This document shows, in pieces, positions 36,837-44,583 of a stretch of DNA of 64,000 nucleotides. Each line of letters begins with the position of its first letter. The stretch's first letter is position 1. This DNA comes from Cohnella algarum (lineage in GTDB: Bacteria; Bacillota; Bacilli; Paenibacillales; Paenibacillaceae). Below the pieces are notes generated by a model, which saw nothing but the letters and a program-made list of their open reading frames with translations, searched no databases and was not told the DNA's origin. Location of the stretch: NCBI RefSeq assembly GCF_016937515.1, contig NZ_JAFHKM010000002.1:4025001-4089000 (forward strand), given 5' to 3'. The position numbers and the translations under genes were made by a program.

Positions 36837-37532
36837 ATGGAGTGGAAGAAAAACGCAAAGAGCTTGCTGAAATGGTCGATTCCGCTAAGTTTGGCCGTCG
36901 TGTTGGCCGCATGCGGAGGCAATGACAATAACGGGGGGAGCTCGCCTTCGGCCAGCGCCAGCGCAAGCGCAAGCGCAAGTCCGAGCGCAAGTCCGTCGGC
37001 CAGCCCGAGCGCAAGCCCGTCCGAAAGCGCCAGCGCCAGCCCGAGCGAAGAAGCGAGCGCTTCTCCGTCCGCGGAAGCGGCAGCCGGCTTCAAAACGTAC
37101 GAGGACGCGGAAAGCGGCATGAGCATTCAATATCCGGAAGACTGGACGGAAACCCAAGTGGCGGGTGCTCTCATCGCCTTCTTGTCGCCGCTCGGCGAGA
37201 ACGACGCGTTTGCCGAAAACATCAATCTGATCGCGCAGGATTTGGGCGGCCAGGAAGTGACGATGGACCAGTATGCCGAGCTTACGATCGCCCAATTGGA
37301 GACGGTCATTACCGACTTCAACCTCTTGGAGCAAGAGACCGCCGAACTGAACGGCGTTCCGGCGACGATGATTTCGTACACGGGCACGCAAGGCGAGCTG
37401 GATCTTGCCTGGACCCAAGTGTTTGCCATCAAGGACGGCATCGTTTACGTGTATTCGTACACCGGGCAGCCGGCGACCGAAGAAGAGTTTGCGCCGATCG
37501 TGGAGCAAACCGTCGCGAGCTGGAAGTTCTGA
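36837..37532 (+). CDS. Lipoprotein with Ser/Ala/Pro tether and PsbP-like domain
   Basis: The 231-residue exported protein has a signal peptide with lipobox LAAC (~residues 22-25), then a ~50-residue low-complexity spacer made of Ala-Ser and Pro-Ser units, and a globular domain from ~residue 80. The domain (ESGMSIQYPEDW ... GVPATMISYTG ... IVYVYSYTGQP ... VEQTVASWKF) resembles PsbP/DcrB-type proteins. Their role in Firmicutes is not established, so no function is assigned. GGAAGGGG precedes the ATG. It stands alone with its own terminator. Confidence 0.85.
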   Translation: MEWKKNAKSLLKWSIPLSLAVVLAACGGNDNNGGSSPSASASASASASPSASPSASPSASPSESASASPSEEASASPSAEAAAGFKTYEDAESGMSIQYPEDWTETQVAGALIAFLSPLGENDAFAENINLIAQDLGGQEVTMDQYAELTIAQLETVITDFNLLEQETAELNGVPATMISYTGTQGELDLAWTQVFAIKDGIVYVYSYTGQPATEEEFAPIVEQTVASWKF

Positions 37533-37557
37533 TTCGCGATACTCCGCAACGGGAAGC

Positions 37558-37590
37558 AAAAGCCGCCGAACGATTCGTTCGGCGGCTTTT
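37558..37590 (+). terminator. Terminator after the lipoprotein
   Basis: A 15-bp perfect inverted repeat (AAAAGCCGCCGAACG and its complement) with a 3-nt loop ends in TTTT. It can act in both directions. Confidence 0.9.
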
Positions 37591-37807
37591 GATATAGGCA
37601 AGCTTTTGTTGGATTTTACCGCAAGTTTGTTGGCGATCCGCAAAATGGAGGTCCGGAAATCTCTCTTCTCGCGATGCTGCGAGGAATCCTCCGGAGGCGC
37701 CGCTTCAGGACGAGCCATGTGCAATCCCGATTCGTTTCCTGTATCATTAGAAACGATAGGCGGAACTTTATTCCAGCGATAGCCAATGCCAAAAGGAGGA
37801 AGCGGAG

Positions 37808-38500
37808 ATGGAACTGATTTACCACGGACATTCCTGTCTGCAAATCGTAACGGAAGGGAAATCGATCGTCATCGATCCTTTCCTGCGGGGCAACGAACTT
37901 GCCGTGACGAAGCCGGAGGATATAAAAGCCGACTACGTGCTCCTTACCCACGCCCATACCGATCATATTCTCGACGCCGAACCGATCGCCAAGACGAACG
38001 GCGCTCCCGTCGTCGCCGCGGTCGAGCTTGCCGATTACATGTCGGGCAAAGGGCTGAAGACGATCGGCATGAACATAGGCGGGACGATCGATCTCGGCTT
38101 CGCCAAGGCGACGATGGTGCAAGCCGTTCACAGCTCCGGCATTCAACTGGAGGGCGATAAAGCGATTTACGGCGGCTTGGCCGCGGGCTATATGATTCGC
38201 GCCGAAGGGTTGACGATTTTACATACGGGCGACACGGCGCTGTTCGGCGACATGCAGCTCATCGGCAAGCGCCACAAGCCGGACGCCGTCTTTTTGCCGA
38301 TCGGGGACCACTTTACGATGGGACCGGACGACGCGCTGCAAGCGGCCGAGTGGTTCGGCGCAAGCTGGACGGTTCCCGTCCATTACAATACGTTCGCTCC
38401 GATCCGGCAGGATGCCGAGGCGTTCGTCAAGCGGCTCGGGGAAATCGGGCTCAAAGGCAAGGTGCTCGCCCCGGGCGAAAGCTTCGTGCTGCCGGCGTAA
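37808..38500 (+). CDS. UPF0173 metal-dependent hydrolase (YtkL-like)
   Basis: The 230-residue metallo-beta-lactamase-fold protein has the metal-binding motif THAHTDH (His48, His50, Asp52, His53), an N-terminal HGHSC and later metal ligands in LHTGDTALFGD and VHYNTF. Length and motifs match the UPF0173/YtkL family, whose physiological substrate is unknown. AAAGGAGGA precedes the ATG. Single gene followed by a terminator. Confidence 0.92.
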   Translation: MELIYHGHSCLQIVTEGKSIVIDPFLRGNELAVTKPEDIKADYVLLTHAHTDHILDAEPIAKTNGAPVVAAVELADYMSGKGLKTIGMNIGGTIDLGFAKATMVQAVHSSGIQLEGDKAIYGGLAAGYMIRAEGLTILHTGDTALFGDMQLIGKRHKPDAVFLPIGDHFTMGPDDALQAAEWFGASWTVPVHYNTFAPIRQDAEAFVKRLGEIGLKGKVLAPGESFVLPA

Positions 38501-38516
38501 CCCTAAATGAAGCAGC

Positions 38517-38551
38517 GCCCCGGAACCGGGCAAGGTTCGGGGGCTTTTTTT
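38517..38551 (+). terminator. Terminator after the UPF0173 gene
   Basis: GCCCCGGAACC pairs with GGTTCGGGGGC with one mismatch and is followed by seven T. Confidence 0.85.
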
Positions 38552-38664
38552 GCAAAATAAACCCGACTAATTAGCCCTGAATAATTGACGGATATTCGTT
38601 CATTATAATTTTTGTTAATCATCACTGAGTATCATCGAATTGGAAGGATAGAAAGGGGGGCGAT

Positions 38665-38898
38665 GTGTCCCTGGAAAAAAGTCCGTATCAATTGGAATAC
38701 GAGTTTCTCTCCTATTTGGCCAAGGCGGGAGGACCGGTCGGAGCGACGACGCTCGTGCTCGTTCTGGGCAAAACGTTTTCGCTGAGCCATGCCGCGGCGG
38801 ACGCGATGACCGGCCATATCGACCAATCGATTCAAGACGTTTACCGGTACTACCTCAGTCAACGAGAGGAAACTGCGGATAACGGCGCCGACCGATAA
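38665..38898 (+). CDS. Small hypothetical protein
   Basis: The 77-residue frame begins at GTG behind a very strong purine tract (GAAAGGGGGG). The sequence (EYEFLSYLAKAGGPVGATTL ... DQSIQDVYRYYLSQREE) is acidic, has no signal or membrane segment, and vaguely recalls a small winged-helix, but I do not recognise a family. Codon use looks like its neighbours and the upstream region is AT-rich with TATAAT near 38604, so I consider it a real gene. Confidence 0.6.
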   Translation: MSLEKSPYQLEYEFLSYLAKAGGPVGATTLVLVLGKTFSLSHAAADAMTGHIDQSIQDVYRYYLSQREETADNGADR

Positions 38899-39058
38899 AA
38901 CCGGCACGCTCGGCGCCAGCGGGACGACCGGGGGCCGCATTTGACGTTCGCAACCCGTTTGTTTTATGCTTCGAGTAGCGCGGGCCCGGCACTGCGTCCG
39001 GGGGATGACCGGACGGCCGGCGTCCGGGCGGCAGCAAGGGTTGCAAAGGAGCATCGGC

Positions 39059-40054
39059 ATGGAAAAAGTTCGCTTTGGCGTTATCGGAACAAACTGGATT
39101 ACGGAAGCTTTCATTCAAGCGGCGAAAGAAACGCCCGATTTCGAATTGACCGCCGTGTACTCGCGAACGACGGAACGGGCCCGGGAATTCGCGGACAAGC
39201 ACGGGGCCGCGGGCGCGTACGACGATATCGGGGGGATGGCGGCCGGCGGGGAAATCGATGCGGTTTACATCGCAAGCCCGAATTTTCTGCACGCGGAGCA
39301 CGCGATTGCCTGCATGCGTCACGGCGTTCACGTGCTGTGCGAGAAGCCGCTGGCTTCGAACGCGGCGGAAGCGAGGGCGATGATCGAAGCGTCGGAGCGG
39401 CACGGGGTCGTTCTGATGGAGGCGATCAAGCCGGTTTTCTTGCCGAATTTCGCGGTCATTCGCGACAGTCTGGGCAAAATCGGCAACGTTCGGCGGTATT
39501 TCGCGAGCTTCTGTCAATACTCTTCGCGCTACGACGCTTTCCGGGCGGGAACGGTGCTGAACGCGTTCAATCCCGCGCTTTCGAACGGCGCTCTGATGGA
39601 CCTGGGCATTTATTGCTTGTACCCGGCCATCGCGCTGTTCGGACGGCCCCTGGAAGCGAAGGCGAACGGAGTCATGCTTTCCTCCGGCGTCGACGGGGAA
39701 GGGAGCATGCTCCTTCGTTATCCGGACATGGAGGGCGTCATTCAATATTCGAAAATATCGAGCTCCTCGCTGCCGAGCGAGATTCAAGGGGAAGACGGGA
39801 CGATCGTCATCGACCAGATCAGCCAGCCGTCCCGGGTGGAAATTCGTTACCGCGACGGCCGGATTCTCGATGCGAGCGTTCCGCAATCCGCCAGCACGAT
39901 GACGTACGAAGCCCGGGCGTTCATCGAAGCGGTAAAAGCGGGAGAGCGGCGGTCCGCGTTTTACTCGCCGTCCGACTCCTTGGCGGTCATGGAAACGATG
40001 GACGAGGCGCGCAGGCAGATGGGCCTCGTCTATCCGGCCGACGCGAAATCGTAA
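39059..40054 (+). CDS. Gfo/Idh/MocA family oxidoreductase (second copy)
   Basis: The 331-residue NAD(P)-dependent oxidoreductase has an N-terminal Rossmann segment FGVIGTNWITEAFIQAA, CEKPLAS with the conserved Lys, and a C-terminal domain with ALMDLGIYCLYP. The ATG at 39059 is behind AAAGGAG; the frame upstream to 38966 lacks family similarity. It is followed, after a hairpin terminator, by an aldo/keto reductase, repeating the arrangement at 20579-22538. The substrate is unknown. Confidence 0.88.
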   Translation: MEKVRFGVIGTNWITEAFIQAAKETPDFELTAVYSRTTERAREFADKHGAAGAYDDIGGMAAGGEIDAVYIASPNFLHAEHAIACMRHGVHVLCEKPLASNAAEARAMIEASERHGVVLMEAIKPVFLPNFAVIRDSLGKIGNVRRYFASFCQYSSRYDAFRAGTVLNAFNPALSNGALMDLGIYCLYPAIALFGRPLEAKANGVMLSSGVDGEGSMLLRYPDMEGVIQYSKISSSSLPSEIQGEDGTIVIDQISQPSRVEIRYRDGRILDASVPQSASTMTYEARAFIEAVKAGERRSAFYSPSDSLAVMETMDEARRQMGLVYPADAKS

Positions 40055-40067
40055 GGCGGTTCGCCCG

Positions 40068-40109
40068 AAGCCTCCGATGCGTTCATTCGAACGTTTTCGG
40101 AGGCTTTTT
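40068..40109 (+). terminator. Hairpin between the oxidoreductase and the aldo/keto reductase
   Basis: AAGCCTCCGA and TCGGAGGCTT pair with an inner GTTC/GAAC dyad, followed by TTTTT. It may terminate, or only attenuate, transcription into the aldo/keto reductase 165 bp downstream. Confidence 0.75.
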
Positions 40110-40274
40110 CGCTTGCGCCGCCGTTTCCGCGGCGATTCGATCGTTTCCGACGGGGCGGCGGATCGGCTTGCCGTTTTGCGGCAACTATGGCATCGTAAAG
40201 TTTGGCGGCCGTCCGACCGGACGGAGGAAGGGTCGAGATCGGGAAAACGAGGAACACGGAAGGGGACAAGCCCG

Positions 40275-41249
40275 GTGAATAAACTGCAAATTCGCGGCAC
40301 GGAGCTTCGCATCTCGCAAATCGGACTGGGCTCGGCGCTGTTCGGCAGCAAAATTTCGCGCGGCGACGCTTTTCGCCTGATGGACCTTTATGCGGATCGC
40401 GGCGGAAACATGGTGGATACGGCGGAGGTGTACGCCAACTGGCTGCCGGATACGGAGCCAAGCGCCAGCGAGAAAACGATCGGCGAGTGGATGAAGGCGA
40501 GAGGCAACCGGAACCGGCTCGTCGTGACGACAAAGGGGGCGCATCCGCGCACGGAGACGATGTCGGTCGGCCGGATGTCCGAAGCGGAAGTCCGCGAAGA
40601 TGTCGAAGGGAGCCTGCGGCGCCTGCAGGTGACGGAAATCGATTTGTATTGGCTGCATCGCGACGACACGGCGCGCGGGGCGGGAGAAATCGTCGAGATG
40701 ATGAACGGGTTCGTGCGGGAAGGAAAAATCCGCTGCTTCGGATGCTCGAACTGGACGGTGGAGCGGATGCGGGAGGCGCAGGCTTACGCGGAGGCGCGCG
40801 GACTTCGGGGTTTCTGCGCCAATCAGATGATGTGGAGCCTGGCCGCCGCCGACAAAAGCCGGCTGGCCGACCCTTCGCTCGTCCCGATGGACGAGGCGAT
40901 GTACGAGCTGCACCGGGAAACCGGGCTTGCGGCGATCCCCTATTCGTCTCAGGCGCAAGGCGTTTTCACCAAGTGGGAGGAAGGAACGCACGCCGAAGAC
41001 GACGAACGGATCGCGGCCCAGTACCGCAGCGCGGACAATGTCGCCCGCTGGATACGGGCCAGCCGGCTCGCCGCCGAGCTGTCGCTGCCGCTGAACCGGA
41101 TCGTGCTCGGCTACCTGCTTAGCCAGCCGTTTCCGACGATCCCGATCGTCGGGCCGAATACGCCCGGGCAGCTGCTCGACAGCCTCGAAGCGGCCGAGAC
41201 GAAGCTGACGCCGGAGCAGCTGGCCTGGCTGGATAAAGGGGAGGCGTAA
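40275..41249 (+). CDS. Aldo/keto reductase (second copy)
   Basis: This 324-residue AKR superfamily enzyme has IGLGSALFGSKIS, DTAEVYANW with the catalytic Asp and Tyr, VTTKGAHP with the catalytic Lys, LYWLHRDDT with the active-site His, and CSNWTVERM. The GTG start is behind AAGGGGA; upstream codons do not resemble the family. The segment around residues 200-235 (AIPYSSQAQGVF) parallels the AKR at 21600, suggesting two related oxidoreductase/AKR modules of common origin. The substrate is not assigned. Confidence 0.86.
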   Translation: MNKLQIRGTELRISQIGLGSALFGSKISRGDAFRLMDLYADRGGNMVDTAEVYANWLPDTEPSASEKTIGEWMKARGNRNRLVVTTKGAHPRTETMSVGRMSEAEVREDVEGSLRRLQVTEIDLYWLHRDDTARGAGEIVEMMNGFVREGKIRCFGCSNWTVERMREAQAYAEARGLRGFCANQMMWSLAAADKSRLADPSLVPMDEAMYELHRETGLAAIPYSSQAQGVFTKWEEGTHAEDDERIAAQYRSADNVARWIRASRLAAELSLPLNRIVLGYLLSQPFPTIPIVGPNTPGQLLDSLEAAETKLTPEQLAWLDKGEA

Positions 41250-41353
41250 GGTACGCCGATTCCCCGCTTGAACGGCAAGGTGCCGCCCCCAGGGTGCATA
41301 TCCCGGGGACGGCCCGATTCGCATTGTTTTTATTAAACGTTCCGGCTGCCGGG

Positions 41354-43057
41354 TTAACGCTTTTTCACCCAGGCGGCGATGTCTGCGATGAACTCGGCCG
41401 GGACGTTGGCGGCCCGATTATATTCCGCGCCGACGGAAATTCCTTCGTATTCCGTCAGCAGGTGATTCATGTTCGGATACGATTTGTACTCGACATCGGT
41501 CCGGCCTTTTAACGCTTCTTTCCAACCCTCGAATTGCTTCATCGAAACTTGCCAATCGTTTTCTCCCTGAAGAATGAGCAGCGGCCTGGTTTGCGTTTTG
41601 GCCGTTTCCGACGGCACGTAATCGCGAATGTCGTACCACCAGTAGGCGGGCTGCAGCGCGAACTGCTCGGGCGAAGGAAGATTATCGGTCGAAAATTGCG
41701 GATCGTTAAGCACACTTACGATATTCGCATACGCCGCCAGCGCCTGCTCCTGGGCCGCCAGCGTCTCCTGCGGAAAGCCGAGCCGCTTCAGCCTGTCGAG
41801 CGCTTCCTGCTGCTGCTCGACCAGAACGTCCCCGAACGTGCCGCTCGGGCTCGAGAGGAGCACGGCCCCGGCGACGGATCCTTCGGCGTCCGACTCGATC
41901 AGCTTCGGAACGGCGAATCCTCCCTGGCTGTGACCGACGACGTAGATGCGCCGCGGATCGATGCCGTCCGTTTGCGCCAGCAGGCCGACGGCCTTCAGCG
42001 CGTCGTTCACCGTCTCGTCTTCGATCGTAAAGTCGGCCGCGGCGGACGATTTGACCGTATGCTCCAACGTCACTTTTTCGTAGCGGAGCACCGCGATGCC
42101 CTCGCCCGCCAGTCCGACGGCCAAATCCCGGAACGGCTTGGCGCCGCCTATCGTGGAGTCCCGGTCGTGCGGCCCCGAGCCGTGAACGAGCACGACGGCC
42201 GGGAACGGGCCTTCGCCCTTCGGCATCGTGAGCGTGCCGGGCAGGGCGAACGCGCCTTCGCCGACGACGACGTCCCGCTCCTCGTAGCCCGCCGGATCGT
42301 CGTATGCCGGGGCTTTATACGGCTCGGCGGCGGATGCCGGCGCAAAGTTGAAGTCGTCGAGCCGGCCGTCCGCATCGAAGCGAACCGTCACGTCGAACGG
42401 TCCGACCGCGGACTCGTAGGCGAGGCCGACGCTCGTATGTACGGCATTGGACTCGTGCGACGAGGACAATTGTTTGTCCGTCAAGCCGTACGCTTGCGCC
42501 AGATTCGGCCATATCGCCGATAAAGCCGGAGCAGGCAGCGCGGACTGAAGCGCCGAGCTGAAGGAACCGGCCGCGGAAGCGGCGTCGCCGCGGGCGAGCC
42601 GGTAAACGAATTCGTTCGCCCGGGCGACGAAATCGTCCTCGGCGATGACGAGCTTCCCGGCCGCTTCGTCCCAGCCGATGCGGCTGTCCAGCGCTTGAGC
42701 TAAAAAATCGAGCGATACGTACGTTTTGCCGTCGATCGTCCGAACGGCGGAGCCGGCATCCCGCGTCTCTCCGTTTACGACCGCGGACGTTTGCCCGACT
42801 TGCAGCTGGATCTCGATCGGACCGCGGGCGACGGCGATTTTGCCCGCTCCTTGCCATTTGACGGATGCGCCCAGCGTTTCGGCGGCGACCCGAAGCGGAA
42901 CGAGCCCGCTTCCGCCGGCCGCATCCGCGGCGGCGGCCTGCGCGGACGCGGTCGGAATCCCGGAGCCTTCGGCCGCCGATACGGCCGCAGGCAAGTTCAG
43001 CGCAAGCGCGAGAGCGGCAACGGCGATGGCGTAGCGGACGGTGGACGATTTGTTCAT
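41354..43057 (-). CDS. Secreted alpha/beta hydrolase with N-terminal copper amine oxidase-like (stalk) domain
   Basis: The 567-residue protein has a signal peptide (cleavage near AVSAAEG, ~residue 29). A Cu_amine_oxidN1-type repeat follows (~50-140: PLRVAAETLGASVKW, DGKTYVSLDFLAQAL), a module used in Paenibacillaceae as a wall or surface stalk. A ~100-residue DUF3887-like stretch precedes a hydrolase domain with VLVHGSGPHD and the nucleophile elbow GHSQGG (Ser377). The acid and His lie in QGENDWQVS and MNHLL. It probably acts as an extracytoplasmic peptidase or esterase. It converges with the second aldo/keto reductase and is followed upstream by the AraC-linked repeat region. Confidence 0.88.
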   Translation of the reverse strand: MNKSSTVRYAIAVAALALALNLPAAVSAAEGSGIPTASAQAAAADAAGGSGLVPLRVAAETLGASVKWQGAGKIAVARGPIEIQLQVGQTSAVVNGETRDAGSAVRTIDGKTYVSLDFLAQALDSRIGWDEAAGKLVIAEDDFVARANEFVYRLARGDAASAAGSFSSALQSALPAPALSAIWPNLAQAYGLTDKQLSSSHESNAVHTSVGLAYESAVGPFDVTVRFDADGRLDDFNFAPASAAEPYKAPAYDDPAGYEERDVVVGEGAFALPGTLTMPKGEGPFPAVVLVHGSGPHDRDSTIGGAKPFRDLAVGLAGEGIAVLRYEKVTLEHTVKSSAAADFTIEDETVNDALKAVGLLAQTDGIDPRRIYVVGHSQGGFAVPKLIESDAEGSVAGAVLLSSPSGTFGDVLVEQQQEALDRLKRLGFPQETLAAQEQALAAYANIVSVLNDPQFSTDNLPSPEQFALQPAYWWYDIRDYVPSETAKTQTRPLLILQGENDWQVSMKQFEGWKEALKGRTDVEYKSYPNMNHLLTEYEGISVGAEYNRAANVPAEFIADIAAWVKKR

Positions 43058-43172
43058 TTCGGCTATCCTCTCCCTTAAACGTTTGTATATTTAGATAAAT
43101 TTCTAAATATAGAGTAACCGATATTTGGGCCGAAGTCAATGCGGTCGAATGCGCTTTCAAGACGGCGCGAAG

Positions 43173-43283
43173 ACGTATGGGTGCAACGTACAGGTGCAAA
43201 CGCAGAGGTCGAATCTGACGTACGGGTGCAACGTACAGGTGCAAACGCAGGTCCAATGTACGGTGCAACATCCGGGTGCACGG
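43173..43283. repeat. Short intergenic tandem repeat
   Basis: Two 33-bp copies (43173-43205 and 43218-43250) differ at one base, are 45 bp apart and contain internal GTGCAA motifs (GTGCAACGTACAG, GTGCAAACGCAG). A degenerate third copy follows (43251-43283). It fills the gap between the secreted hydrolase and the AraC gene. No gene function is apparent. Confidence 0.65.
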
Positions 43284-43301
43284 CCGGGAAACGGGGCTCG
43301 A

Positions 43302-44174
43302 TTACGTCGTTCCCTGCTTCCAGCGCCGATAGCCGCCCGGCGTCATCCCCGTCTGCTTCCGGAACACGCGAATAAAATAATTGTAATCCGGAAAGCCGAC
43401 CTCCTCGGCAATCCGCTCCCCGGGCAGATCGGTCAGGACAAGCCGCCGCCGGGCTTCCTCGAGCTTGAGCCGGAGCGCGTACTGATGCGGCGTCAAGCCG
43501 ATGTGGCGTTTCATGCAGCGGGCGATGTAATCGTAGGCGAAGTGCATCCGATCTTCGAGCGTTTTGGCGCGAAACGGCGCGTGGGGATCGGCTTCGAGAA
43601 TGGCTGCGGCCTCGTCGCAAACGCGTCGCGATTTGGACGCTTTAACGGAGCCGGAAACGGCGTGCTGAAGCAGCACGAGCAGGCGCATGGACAGCGCCTG
43701 CAGCTGAACCGCGTTGCCCGTCCGCAGATCGCGTTGAATGGCGACCATTTCGTCGAGCACGGGAAGCAGCGGCCGCGGATCGAGGCGTGCCCATTTCGGG
43801 ATGACGAGCGGCTGCTCGCGCGGCGATTCGTCCCGGTCGGTGCCCTGTTCGAGCAAAGCCGTCCAGGAGATATGGGAGGCGGAGACGCGCTCGGGCGCAT
43901 TCGGAAAAACGAAATGAATCCAGTAGAGCTCCGTTTCCTCCTCGCAGCTCTTGTGCCCCCAGTGCGGTTTTCCCGGTTCGAGCGCAAGCCAGTGGCCCGG
44001 TCCGATTTCGTAAGCGGCATCTTCTTCGGTCATGAACAGCGTGCCGCGGACGACCAGGAGCATGTCGCAAGCGTTAAACGTCCGGCGAAAATGAACCTGG
44101 CCCGGCTGCCAGACGCCGTGCCCGACCGTAAGCAGCTGGGGCAGCGGCGGTATCGTAAGCTTCAGACAATCCAT
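43302..44174 (-). CDS. AraC family transcriptional regulator
   Basis: The 290-residue regulator has an N-terminal cupin effector domain (FNACDMLLVVRGTLFM, GHWLALEPGKPHWGH) and a C-terminal AraC DNA-binding domain (~residues 190-290; HFAYDYIARCMKRHIGLTPH and VGFPDYNYFIRVFRKQTG). The ATG at 44174 is chosen for its GGAGG; a start 12 codons earlier lacks one. It is divergent from the GHL6/GH151-like hydrolase gene at 44584 and probably regulates that gene and the fructokinase. Confidence 0.88.
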   Translation of the reverse strand: MDCLKLTIPPLPQLLTVGHGVWQPGQVHFRRTFNACDMLLVVRGTLFMTEEDAAYEIGPGHWLALEPGKPHWGHKSCEEETELYWIHFVFPNAPERVSASHISWTALLEQGTDRDESPREQPLVIPKWARLDPRPLLPVLDEMVAIQRDLRTGNAVQLQALSMRLLVLLQHAVSGSVKASKSRRVCDEAAAILEADPHAPFRAKTLEDRMHFAYDYIARCMKRHIGLTPHQYALRLKLEEARRRLVLTDLPGERIAEEVGFPDYNYFIRVFRKQTGMTPGGYRRWKQGTT

Positions 44175-44222
44175 CGGCGGACTTCCTCCGTTCGAATGCG
44201 TTTCGTTCATCAGCGCAGTTTT

Positions 44223-44277
44223 GCTAGCGCGTTTCAGCCTGCGCGGGCGAGGCGATGCTTGGCTAGCGCGCTTCAGC
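44223..44277. repeat. Direct repeat in the AraC/glycosidase intergenic region
   Basis: GCTAGCGCGTTTCAGC (44223-44238) and GCTAGCGCGCTTCAGC (44262-44277) differ at one base. The remaining stretch to 44583 also has CCTGCAT motifs (44310, 44349) and a TATAAA at ~44451 that may be the -10 of the next gene. They could be operators or part of a dispersed element. Confidence 0.45.
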
Positions 44278-44583
44278 AGGCAGCTTCAGAAAAACCTGCA
44301 TTTTCGCATCTTTGATCCCGCGCTCCCTCCGCGGCGACCGGGAAATCCTGCATAATTGCAGCATTCCTCGCGGTCGAGAGTAATAGAGAAAGCTTTTTCG
44401 CCGCTGCCAAAGAAGGCGCTTTCCGTCAGGTCGGCAGGCGTTTTCCCTAGTATAAAGGATTTGGTCGATATTGTGCTATAACCGGTCGAATCCTTCCCTG
44501 TTCGGCGGGATCATCAACCTGTAGATTGAAGGTAGACAAATTTCAAATCCAAGGATTTTACGATCCGAACAGAGGTGTTGACG

